Assembly (NCBI GenBank): GCA_041599115.1
Contig: JBFHXF010000092.1
Span: forward strand, 1 to 8,115
DNA length: 8,115 nucleotides
Direction of reading: 5' to 3'
Origin: JACZUI01 sp041599115
GTDB lineage: Bacteria > Actinomycetota > Acidimicrobiia > Spongiisociales > ZC4RG35
A program made the translations under genes and the position numbers. The notes under the pieces were generated by a model that ran no database searches, was not told where the DNA came from, and worked only from the letters and a program-made list of their open reading frames with translations. Each line of letters opens with the position of its first letter. The stretch's first letter is position 1. Shown in pieces: positions 1-6,191 of the stretch.

Positions 1-2
1 AG

Positions 3-1538
3 GGCCGCAATGTCGTGCTGGAGAAGAAGTGGGGCTCTCCCACCATCACCAACGACGGCGTCACCATCGCCAAGGAGATAGAGCTCGAGGATCCCTACGA
101 GAACATGGGCGCCAAGCTCGCTTACGAGGTCGCCAACAAGACCGACAACGTAGCGGGTGACGGGACCACGACAGCGACCGTTCTCGCCCAGGCCATGGTC
201 CGCGAGGGACTGCGCCAGGTGGCTGCCGGGGCCAACCCCATGGACCTCAAGCGGGGCATCGAATCCGCCGTCGAGGCGGCCGTGAAGGCCATCGGCGAGC
301 AGGCCCATGATATCGAGAACACCGAGCAGATCGCTCGCGTGGCTGCCATTTCGGCCAATAACGACATGGAGATCGGCAAGGTCATCGCGGACGCATTCGA
401 CCGGGTTGGCAAGGACGGCGTGATCACCGTCGAGGAAGGCCAGACTTTCGGTCTCGAGATCGAATTCACCGAGGGCATGCAGTTCGACAAGGGCTACATC
501 TCCCCCTACTTCATCACCGATCCCGACCGTCAGGAGGCGGTGCTCGAGGACCCATATGTCCTCGTCGCCAACCAGAAGGTCAGTTCGGTCAACGACCTGG
601 TCCCCGTGCTCGAGAAGATCATGCAGCAGGGCAAGCCGGTGTTGGTCATCGCTGAGGATGTCGAGGGCGAGGCTCTGGCGACTCTCGTGGTCAACAAGAT
701 CCGGGGCACATTCGCTTCGGCTGCAGTAAAAGCCCCCGGCTTCGGCGAGCGTCGCAAAGCCATGCTTCAGGACATCGCAATCCTCACCGGTGGGACCGTG
801 ATCTCTGAAGAGGTCGGTCTCAAACTGGAAAACGTGACGACGGACATGCTGGGCCGGGCCCGCAAGATCGTGATCACCAAAGACAACACCACGGTCGTCG
901 ACGGCGACGGCTCCGAGGCGGATGTCAAGGCTCGTATCAAGCAGATAGAGCGTGAGATCGAGAACACCGACTCAGACTGGGACCGTGAGAAGCTCCAGGA
1001 GCGTCTTGCCAAGCTGTCCGGGGGTGTCGTCGTGATCAAGGTCGGCGCTGCCACCGAGGTGGAGCTCAAGGAGAAGAAGCACCGCATCGAGGACTCCGTA
1101 TCCGCAGCCCGCGCGGCTGTCGAAGAGGGCATCGTCCCCGGCGGAGGCGTCGCCCTGCTCCGTGCCCAGGCTGCCGTGGACAAGATCCGCGGAGGCTCCG
1201 ATGACGAGAAGGCCGGCCGGAGAATCGTCCGCAAGGCGATGGAAGAGCCGATTCGCCAGATCGCGATCAATGCCGGTTATGAGGGCGGAGTCGTCATCGA
1301 GCAGGTGAGAGCCGGCGAAGGGGCCTTTGGCTTCAACGCCCAGACCGGGGTGTACGAGGATCTGCTCGCGGCCGGTGTCCCCGACCCTGCCAAGGTGACC
1401 AGGTCGACGATTCAGAACGCGGCATCGATCGTTGCTCTCCTTCTGACAACAGAGGCGCTAGTGGCCGAGAAGAAGGAAGAGGCTCCGGCAATGCCCGGCG
1501 GCGGTCATGGCCACGACGGCGGCGGGATGGACTTCTAA
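3..1538 (+). CDS. groEL: 60-kDa chaperonin GroEL, 5'-truncated by window edge
   Basis: ATP-driven cytoplasmic folding chaperone that forms the double-ring cage capped by GroES. The reading frame is open from base 3 (GRNVVLEKK...) and ends at TAA 1536-1538, giving 511 visible residues. The internal GTG at base 15 is not a real start, because conserved GroEL sequence continues upstream of it. The nucleotide-binding segment GDGTTTAT begins at bases 156-158. Its Asp (159-161) aligns with E. coli Asp87, and the Asp of HRIEDS (1092-1094) with Asp398. Both fall on identical numbering if 34 residues are missing, so the chain is collinear with the family without gaps between these points. Also visible are EEGIVPGGGVALLRA and the C-terminal ITPTE-region equivalent VTRSTIQNAASIVALLLTTE. 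The tail is His/Gly-rich, ending GGGMDF, rather than a GGM repeat; this is common in Actinomycetota. A strong terminator follows. No groES is visible, since upstream sequence is absent. Confidence 0.98.
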   Translation, partial: GRNVVLEKKWGSPTITNDGVTIAKEIELEDPYENMGAKLAYEVANKTDNVAGDGTTTATVLAQAMVREGLRQVAAGANPMDLKRGIESAVEAAVKAIGEQAHDIENTEQIARVAAISANNDMEIGKVIADAFDRVGKDGVITVEEGQTFGLEIEFTEGMQFDKGYISPYFITDPDRQEAVLEDPYVLVANQKVSSVNDLVPVLEKIMQQGKPVLVIAEDVEGEALATLVVNKIRGTFASAAVKAPGFGERRKAMLQDIAILTGGTVISEEVGLKLENVTTDMLGRARKIVITKDNTTVVDGDGSEADVKARIKQIEREIENTDSDWDREKLQERLAKLSGGVVVIKVGAATEVELKEKKHRIEDSVSAARAAVEEGIVPGGGVALLRAQAAVDKIRGGSDDEKAGRRIVRKAMEEPIRQIAINAGYEGGVVIEQVRAGEGAFGFNAQTGVYEDLLAAGVPDPAKVTRSTIQNAASIVALLLTTEALVAEKKEEAPAMPGGGHGHDGGGMDF

Positions 1539-1557
1539 GCCCAATCCAACGTCTGAC

Positions 1558-1593
1558 TGAGAAGAAGGGGCCCTCCGGGGCCCCTTCTTCTCA
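1558..1593 (+). terminator. Hairpin terminator after groEL
   Basis: A perfect 16-bp inverted repeat (1558-1573 pairing with 1578-1593) surrounds a 4-base loop, TCCG. The core is AAGGGGCCC against GGGCCCCTT. It begins 19 bases after the groEL stop. No continuous T run follows (only AGTTT), which is common for terminators in GC-rich actinobacteria. It should isolate groEL from the sugar operon downstream. Being nearly symmetric, it could also act on the other strand. Confidence 0.85.
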
Positions 1594-1617
1594 AGTTTCA
1601 ACTCATTTCGCGTCGTT

Positions 1618-1687
1618 TCCCTCACGCTCGAGCTTGATTTGTGGCAGGCTTTGCTTAACTTGTGACGTGGTCACTGAGAGTGAGGGA
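1618..1687 (+). promoter_or_regulatory. Nested inverted repeats upstream of sugar operon, possible structured leader
   Basis: TCCCTCAC (1618-1625) is the exact reverse complement of GTGAGGGA (1680-1687), enclosing 54 bases. Inside lies GTGAC-GTG-GTCAC (1662-1674). Overlapping both is TCACT-GAG-AGTGA (1671-1683), which cannot form together with the other two pairings. This may be a mutually exclusive RNA fold or a set of operator half-sites. The arms are short, so chance is possible. It matches no riboswitch class that I recognise. Confidence 0.25.
1634..1661 (+). promoter_or_regulatory. Candidate sigma70-type promoter for sugar operon
   Basis: TTGATT (1634-1639) matches 4 of 6 bases of the -35 consensus. 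After a 16-base spacer comes TAACTT (1656-1661), which fits only the loose actinobacterial -10 pattern TANNNT. Transcription would begin near 1668, leaving a leader of about 40 bases before the TTG start at 1708. This start would exclude the 1618-1625 repeat arm from the RNA. The match is weak, and it is proposed because this is the only gap between the groEL terminator and the operon. Confidence 0.3.
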
Positions 1688-1695
1688 CGGGGTTT

Positions 1696-1700
1696 AAGGG
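1696..1700 (+). promoter_or_regulatory. Ribosome binding site supporting TTG start of SDR gene
   Basis: AAGGG lies 7 bases before the TTG at 1708. It supports that unusual start, which also places the GASGYIG nucleotide-binding loop at the expected residue 7. Confidence 0.55.
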
Positions 1701-1707
1701 CAGTCTA

Positions 1708-2718
1708 TTGAGGGTCTTGATTACAGGCGCGAGCGGGTATATCGGCGCGGTGATGACGCCTCTCCTTATGAGCGCTGGCCATGAGGTGGAGCCCTTTGAC
1801 CTGGGTCTCTATGCGGACGCGGGTTTTCCCGGTGAATCTCTGTCGGCAGATGGACGAGACATCCGCAACGTAACAGTTGACGATCTCGAAGGCTTCGAAG
1901 CGGTTATCGCCCTCGCCGCCCTATCCAATGATCCGCTTGGAAATCTGAATCCGAACCTGACCTACGCGATAAACCACCAGGCCAATGTCCGGCTGGCGAG
2001 ACTGGCTAAAGCAGCAGGCGTGCAGCGGTTTCTGTTCGCGTCAAGTTGCTCGCTCTACGGCGCAGCCGGAGGCCATCTCGTGGACGAGTCTGCGTCTTTT
2101 GCCCCGGTGACTCCCTATGGGCGGTCCAAAGTTCTCGTCGAAGAAGACTTGCGTGGGCTTGCCGACGACGATTTCTCACCTACGTTTCTTCGCAATGCCA
2201 CTGTGTATGGGGTTTCGCCCGCCCTGCGTCTCGACATCGTGGTCAACAACCTCACTGCCTGGGCCGTGGCGACCGGGAGAATCGTCCTCGTCTCCGACGG
2301 GACGCCGTGGCGGCCCCAGGTGTATGTAGGCGACGTTTGCACTGCTTGTGTTGCCATCCTCGAAGCTCCTCGCCACCTCGTCCATGACGAGGCGTTCAAC
2401 ATCGGTCGGACCGATCAGAACTTCCAGGTGCGAGACCTGGCCGAAATGGTAGCCGAGGCGGTGCCAGGCGCCATGCTGGAGATCCCCGAAAGCGTTGACC
2501 CGGACACACGGTCCTACAAGGTCGACTTCTCCAAGTTTGCCTCGGTGTTCCCGCAGGTGAAGTTGACCATGGACGTTCCCGACGGTATCGCCGAGCTGGT
2601 GACAGCTTTCGAGCAGGCCGGACTGGGAGAGGCCGATTTCGCCCGTTACACACGATTGAGCGAGATCCGAAGACGTGTCGAGCTGGGTGAGCTGTCGGAG
2701 GATTTGAGATGGCGGTAG
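1708..2718 (+). CDS. Extended SDR NAD(P)-dependent nucleotide-sugar epimerase/4-ketoreductase
   Basis: A 336-residue cytoplasmic enzyme of the extended short-chain dehydrogenase/reductase family, which oxidises, reduces or epimerises NDP-sugars. Visible motifs are the Rossmann loop GASGYIG (residues 7-13), the SSCSLYG strand (112-118) carrying the catalytic Ser, and the Tyr137-x-x-x-Lys141 pair in YGRSK. Further on are RNATVYG (162-168) and RPQVYVGD (202-209), the usual substrate-side motifs. The start is TTG, with AAGGG 7 bases upstream and the Rossmann loop immediately after it; no ATG fits better. The 3' end overlaps the next gene by 10 bases, so it heads a four-gene coupled operon with a sugar C-methyltransferase, a nucleotidyltransferase and a PIG-L deacetylase. 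In that setting the likely job is 4-ketoreduction or epimerisation of a C-methylated NDP-sugar. That is inference; the substrate cannot be read from the sequence. The family call is firm, the exact reaction is not. Confidence 0.9.
   Translation: MRVLITGASGYIGAVMTPLLMSAGHEVEPFDLGLYADAGFPGESLSADGRDIRNVTVDDLEGFEAVIALAALSNDPLGNLNPNLTYAINHQANVRLARLAKAAGVQRFLFASSCSLYGAAGGHLVDESASFAPVTPYGRSKVLVEEDLRGLADDDFSPTFLRNATVYGVSPALRLDIVVNNLTAWAVATGRIVLVSDGTPWRPQVYVGDVCTACVAILEAPRHLVHDEAFNIGRTDQNFQVRDLAEMVAEAVPGAMLEIPESVDPDTRSYKVDFSKFASVFPQVKLTMDVPDGIAELVTAFEQAGLGEADFARYTRLSEIRRRVELGELSEDLRWR
2697..2701 (+). promoter_or_regulatory. Ribosome binding site of the C-methyltransferase gene
   Basis: GGAGG lies inside the end of the SDR gene, 7 bases before ATG 2709. 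It is the strongest Shine-Dalgarno match in the operon and fixes the start despite the 10-base overlap. Confidence 0.75.
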
Positions 2719-3962
2719 CTGGATCGTGCCGGTTCTGTGGATCTGACTTGGAGACAACCATGGTCGACCTCGGCATGCATCCTCTGTGCGAGTCCTTCCT
2801 GGACGAGAGCCAACTCGACGAGATGGAGCCGTTCTACCCGCTCCATGTCCGAGTATGCGGAAACTGCTTCCTCGCCCAGATCGGCGAGTTTGTGACCCCA
2901 GAGCAGATCTTTGACGATTACGCCTATTTCTCCTCCTATTCGACCTCCTGGCTGGAACACGCCCGGCGCTATGTCGAGATGATGATCGACCGGTTCGGTC
3001 TAGACGCCTCGGCGACGAAAGTCCTCGAGATCGCCAGCAACGACGGATATCTGCTGCAGTATTTCCAGACTCGAGGCTTCCAGGTTCTTGGAGTCGAACC
3101 TGCGGGCAACGTGGCCGCGGTGGCCGAAGAGAAAGGCGTCCCCACGCTGGGAGAGTTCTTCGGCGACCAACTGGCCGATCGGCTCGTCTCGGAGGGGTAT
3201 CGGGCCGATCTTGTCGTCGGCAACAATGTCCTGGCACACACCCCGGAACTCAACGGGTTCGTGGAGGGAGTGCGCCGAGTCCTGGCGCCCGATGGCGTTG
3301 CCACCTTTGAGTTCCCTCATCTCCTCAAGCTGATCGCCGAAAACCAATTCGACACCATCTATCACGAACATTGGTCCTACTTCTCTCTCAGGACCGCCAA
3401 GAAGGTCTTGGAAGCACACGGCCTCGCCATTTTCGATGTCGAGGAGCTGACGACGCATGGAGGTTCACTGCGGGTCTTCGTCAAGCACCAGGACGACCGT
3501 TCCCAAGATGTCGTCGAGCGGGTGGACTCCTTGGTGCAGCGCGAAAGAGAATTCGGGCTATTCGATCTTGCGACCTACATCGGTTTCTCCGACAAGGTGG
3601 AGGAGACGAAGCGAAAGCTGCTTTCGGCTCTGATCACGGCAAAGACCGCAGGTGAGTCGATCGCCATATATGGCGCGGCGGGCAAAGGCAATACCCTGTT
3701 GAACTACTGCGGCATCGGAACGGACTTCATCGAATATGCGTGCGACCTCAACACCTACAAGCAAGGGCGCTACACCCCGGGTACTCACATTCCGATCTTC
3801 AGTCCAGAGCGGATTCGAGAAACCAAGCCTGATCTCATCCTCATCCTGCCCTGGAACATCAAAGAGGAGATCATGAAACAGATCTCCTATATCTCCGAAT
3901 GGGGAGGCCGTTTCTTGGTGCCAATACCCGAAGCTCAGATCTACGAGGCCCCCCGACAATGA
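2709..3962 (+). CDS. Zinc-binding NDP-sugar C-methyltransferase (TylC3/NovU-like)
   Basis: A 417-residue SAM-dependent enzyme with the three-part build of sugar 3-C-methyltransferases. The N-terminal zinc site is C7-x2-C10 with C50-x2-C53. A class I methyltransferase core follows, with VLEIASNDGYLL (105-116) as the SAM loop and NNVLAHTPE (172-180). YHEHWSYF (218-225) corresponds to the Tyr/Glu/His active-site cluster known in TcaB9-type enzymes, and HGGSLRVFV (250-258) follows it. The C-terminal Rossmann-like domain begins at YGAAGKGNTLLN (321-332) and includes CDLNTYKQGRYTPG (345-358). Length matches the family (about 410). Known members methylate C3 of 4-keto NDP-sugars on the way to branched sugars such as mycarose or noviose. 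The ATG has GGAGG 7 bases upstream. The TGA overlaps the next ATG as ATGA. The sugar acted on here is unknown. A family member with another acceptor cannot be excluded, but all catalytic-region motifs are intact. Confidence 0.9.
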   Translation: MAVAGSCRFCGSDLETTMVDLGMHPLCESFLDESQLDEMEPFYPLHVRVCGNCFLAQIGEFVTPEQIFDDYAYFSSYSTSWLEHARRYVEMMIDRFGLDASATKVLEIASNDGYLLQYFQTRGFQVLGVEPAGNVAAVAEEKGVPTLGEFFGDQLADRLVSEGYRADLVVGNNVLAHTPELNGFVEGVRRVLAPDGVATFEFPHLLKLIAENQFDTIYHEHWSYFSLRTAKKVLEAHGLAIFDVEELTTHGGSLRVFVKHQDDRSQDVVERVDSLVQREREFGLFDLATYIGFSDKVEETKRKLLSALITAKTAGESIAIYGAAGKGNTLLNYCGIGTDFIEYACDLNTYKQGRYTPGTHIPIFSPERIRETKPDLILILPWNIKEEIMKQISYISEWGGRFLVPIPEAQIYEAPRQ

Positions 3963-4741
3963 AGGTTGTCCTGTTCTGCGGCGGTCAGGGGATGCGGCTC
4001 CGAGATTATGCGGAGAAAGTTCCCAAGCCCATGGTCCCAGTTGGCTATCGGCCGATTCTCTGGCATGTCATGAAGTACTACGCATTGCACGGGCACAACG
4101 AGTTCATTCTCTGTCTGGGCTACGGGGCCGACCGTATCAAAGATTTCTTCCTTAACTATGAGGAGGCGGTGTCCAACGACTTCGTGCTTCGCGGCGGCAC
4201 CGAGAAGACGATGCTGAACACCGATATCGACGAGTGGACTATCACCTTCGTCGACACCGGACTGCGGGCCGAGATTGGCGAGAGGCTCGCCAGGGTGGAG
4301 AGCTATCTCGATGGCGAAGAGATGTTCTTGGCCAACTATGCCGACGGCGTGACCGACCTCGATCTTGCTTCGTACATCGATGATTTCAAGAGATCGGGCA
4401 AGGCCGGCGGGCTGCTGGCCGTGAGGCCACCCCAGTCCTATCACGTTGTCACCGTGGACGACGGCGGGCAACCGAGCTCGATGGGACCCATCGAAGGGTC
4501 CGATCTCTGGGTCAATGCCGGCTATTTCGTATTTGGCCCCACGATCTTTGACTATCTGGGCCGTCACAAGGACCTCGCCGCCGGGGTATTGCCCGAGATG
4601 ATTCGAAAGAACGACCTGTACGCCCACCGGTACCAGGGATTCTGGTCCCCCATGGACACTTTCAAAGACAAGAACCGCCTCGATGCCATCTGGGAATCGG
4701 GCAATGTTCCCTGGCTGCTCAACCGGAACGGAACACTTTGA
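3959..4741 (+). CDS. Sugar-1-phosphate nucleotidyltransferase, glucose-1-phosphate cytidylyltransferase-like
   Basis: A 260-residue enzyme predicted to join an NTP and a hexose-1-phosphate into an NDP-sugar, releasing pyrophosphate. It most resembles RfbF, which makes CDP-glucose and is about 257 residues. Visible motifs are GGQGMRL (8-14), the nucleotide loop, with Met where Thr is usual; VPKPMVPVG (21-29); RPILWHVMKYY (31-41); NYADGVTD (126-133), where Asp129 is the expected metal ligand; VNAGYFVF (185-192); and FWSPMDTFKDK (228-238), the RfbF-like end motif. The frame is open further upstream, but ATG 3959 is chosen because it forms ATGA with the preceding stop, puts MKVVLFCGG at the N-terminus, and has GAGG 10 bases upstream. 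It ends in a TTGA overlap with the deacetylase gene. CTP use is inferred from overall similarity; UTP or dTTP is not excluded. No RfbG-type dehydratase is visible to use CDP-glucose. Confidence 0.88.
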   Translation: MKVVLFCGGQGMRLRDYAEKVPKPMVPVGYRPILWHVMKYYALHGHNEFILCLGYGADRIKDFFLNYEEAVSNDFVLRGGTEKTMLNTDIDEWTITFVDTGLRAEIGERLARVESYLDGEEMFLANYADGVTDLDLASYIDDFKRSGKAGGLLAVRPPQSYHVVTVDDGGQPSSMGPIEGSDLWVNAGYFVFGPTIFDYLGRHKDLAAGVLPEMIRKNDLYAHRYQGFWSPMDTFKDKNRLDAIWESGNVPWLLNRNGTL

Positions 4742-5382
4742 TCCCTCTGGTCCTGGGCCGGGATCCCTCCTCGGTGCTATGCATCGGCGCTCATGCCGAC
4801 GATATCGAGATCGGCGCCGCTGCCACGATCGCCAGATTTGCCGACCGTTATCCGGATTGTGGCTTTACCTTCGTGATCCTGAGCAGTGACGACGAGCGTC
4901 GTTTAGAGGCTGAGCGCAGCGCTACGAGTCTGCTCGGTGATCGGGTGCAGGTCCACGTCGGTTCTTTTCGTGACGGATATCTTCCCTACGACGATCCGGC
5001 CGGAGTAAAGGACTACCTGAAGGCCATGGCTGCTGCCGAGTCTGCTGAAGTGGTCCTTGCCCCGAACCGAGACGATCTACACCAAGACCACTCCTTCCTG
5101 GCGCGACTCACCGATCGGATCTACCGAGATCACCTGGTACTGGGTTACGAGATCCCCAAATACGACGGAGACCTCGGTCGCCCTCAGGTCTATGTCCCGC
5201 TGTCTCGCGAAGAGGCCGAGGCGAAGGTGGAACATCTGCGTGCGCGCTTTCTCAGCCAGCACGCCAAGCCTTGGTTTTCTGCAGAGACATTCATGGCTCT
5301 AATGAGGCTTCGCGGTGTCGAAACTGGAGCAGCCGGTGGTTATGCCGAGGCCTTTCATGTGGGTAAGTCTCTGTTGAGTTGA
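4738..5382 (+). CDS. PIG-L (LmbE-like) family zinc-dependent deacetylase
   Basis: A 214-residue hydrolase of the PIG-L/LmbE family. Members remove the N-acetyl group from GlcNAc-type sugars (GlcNAc-PI, the mycothiol precursor, antibiotic sugars). The metal motif is AHADDIE (18-24), where His19 and Asp22 are expected zinc ligands. The usual HPDD reads HADD here, with the proline replaced. The second motif, HQDH (115-118), carries the third ligand and is preceded by PNRDD. The YAEAFHVGK end (202-210) is also typical. The length is at the short end of the family but complete. The start is TTG 4738, overlapping the previous stop as TTGA, with only a weak GGAA upstream; GTG 4774 is an alternative that would leave five residues before AHADD. 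The gene ends 11 bases from the convergent acyltransferase gene. Context suggests deacetylation of an amino group on the operon's sugar or glycolipid; the substrate is unknown. Confidence 0.88.
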   Translation: MIPLVLGRDPSSVLCIGAHADDIEIGAAATIARFADRYPDCGFTFVILSSDDERRLEAERSATSLLGDRVQVHVGSFRDGYLPYDDPAGVKDYLKAMAAAESAEVVLAPNRDDLHQDHSFLARLTDRIYRDHLVLGYEIPKYDGDLGRPQVYVPLSREEAEAKVEHLRARFLSQHAKPWFSAETFMALMRLRGVETGAAGGYAEAFHVGKSLLS

Positions 5383-5393
5383 GGTCTGTGATC

Positions 5394-6191
5394 TCACATT
5401 CGGAGCATCGCGGCTAGAACCTTCCCAATCTCGATGCGCCTGCCTATCAGGCGAACGATTTGTCTTGGACTGCCTTTCAATCGAAGACGTCTGCCCAACA
5501 CATGAAGTATGAGTCTTCGTCGGCTCAGGACGACGAAGAATAGGCGGATTGATTCATGGTCACCCGAAACCGTGACCGGCGAATGCCCCTCGTGAGCCCA
5601 CGTCATCCCGTCCCTGCCCTCTGTCAAGAGGAACGTGGGTCCGTGTCGGATCTCGATGCGAACCGAAAACTCCTTTCCTGAATCGATGTCACCAAGCTCG
5701 ACGTGGTCGACGCCAAGCTCGGTCATGCGGGCATCCCAATCGAGAGCCTTTATGTATCGGATCGTTCCCGGTCGTGCCCTGATTGAGGCCGACATCTTGG
5801 AAGTCTTTCTCGCTACCTGCGGTCTTGTCCACGACAGCTTTACTGCGGGAGCAGATTCGCCCGCCCGGATCGATGCAAATGCGTAATCGAGCAGCTGCGA
5901 TGAGATGCCGCGTTCTCGATACTCCGGAGTCACCACCAGGTCGCCTACCGAACAGCAGGGAACGCTCGCGCCGTCGGGAAGGCGAAACTGACCTCCGACG
6001 AAGCCCACGAAGGCGACTACCTTGTCTTCGTCCAGTGCCACGAAACTCTGTGTCCAGATTCCCGAATCTGGGGATCTCTTGTATTTCCATTCCCAATGCC
6101 CATCGTCATGTCCAGCACTGAAAGCGTTGATCACCAGGTTCTTTGCCTGGTGTTCGTGTTCATCATCCAGGGGCTTGAGGCGGATCGTCAT
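5394..6191 (-). CDS. GNAT-family acyltransferase with SCP2-like C-terminal region
   Basis: A 265-residue protein whose N-terminal half is a GNAT fold, which transfers an acetyl or acyl group from CoA to an amine. The central strand and loop SVGDLVVTPEYRERGISSQL (81-100) carry the R-x-x-G-I-S form of the acetyl-CoA pyrophosphate loop. HWEWKYKRSP (32-41) resembles the tryptophan-rich start of GNATs found in polysaccharide loci. The region from about 175 on (RIEIRHGPTFLL, then a run ending HVLGRRLRLKGSPRQIVRLI at 230-249) looks like a short SCP2/sterol-carrier-type tail, as in Eis-like proteins. That reading rests on pattern only. The ATG forms ATGA with the stop of the upstream gene, so the two are coupled. 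It points toward the sugar operon with 11 bases between stops. A role in re-acylating an amino sugar fits the deacetylase next door but is inference. Confidence 0.78.
   Translation of the reverse strand: MTIRLKPLDDEHEHQAKNLVINAFSAGHDDGHWEWKYKRSPDSGIWTQSFVALDEDKVVAFVGFVGGQFRLPDGASVPCCSVGDLVVTPEYRERGISSQLLDYAFASIRAGESAPAVKLSWTRPQVARKTSKMSASIRARPGTIRYIKALDWDARMTELGVDHVELGDIDSGKEFSVRIEIRHGPTFLLTEGRDGMTWAHEGHSPVTVSGDHESIRLFFVVLSRRRLILHVLGRRLRLKGSPRQIVRLIGRRIEIGKVLAAMLRM

Noticed and set aside
2176..3237. Long antisense open frame of 353 codons on the minus strand
   Set aside because: It lies across the SDR and C-methyltransferase genes, which have clear conserved motifs. Its translation is Arg/Ser/Pro-rich and low in motifs, as expected of a GC-rich shadow frame.
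3899..3958. 20-codon N-terminal extension of the nucleotidyltransferase frame
   Set aside because: It overlaps the methyltransferase end. Family proteins begin at the MKVVLFCGG-like segment, and ATG 3959 forms an ATGA junction.
3941..4627. Antisense open frame of 228 codons opposite the nucleotidyltransferase
   Set aside because: It is fully covered by a gene with intact family motifs on the other strand, and it has no recognisable domain or ribosome site.
5383..5397. GTGA-TC-TCAC palindrome between the convergent stops, as a bidirectional terminator
   Set aside because: Four-base arms with no GC-rich stem or T run are too weak to call.
6132..6152. CACCAGG-TTCTTTG-CCTGGTG inverted repeat within the acyltransferase gene
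   Set aside because: Seven-base arms with a 7-base loop inside coding sequence are expected by chance at this length, and the position suggests no role.
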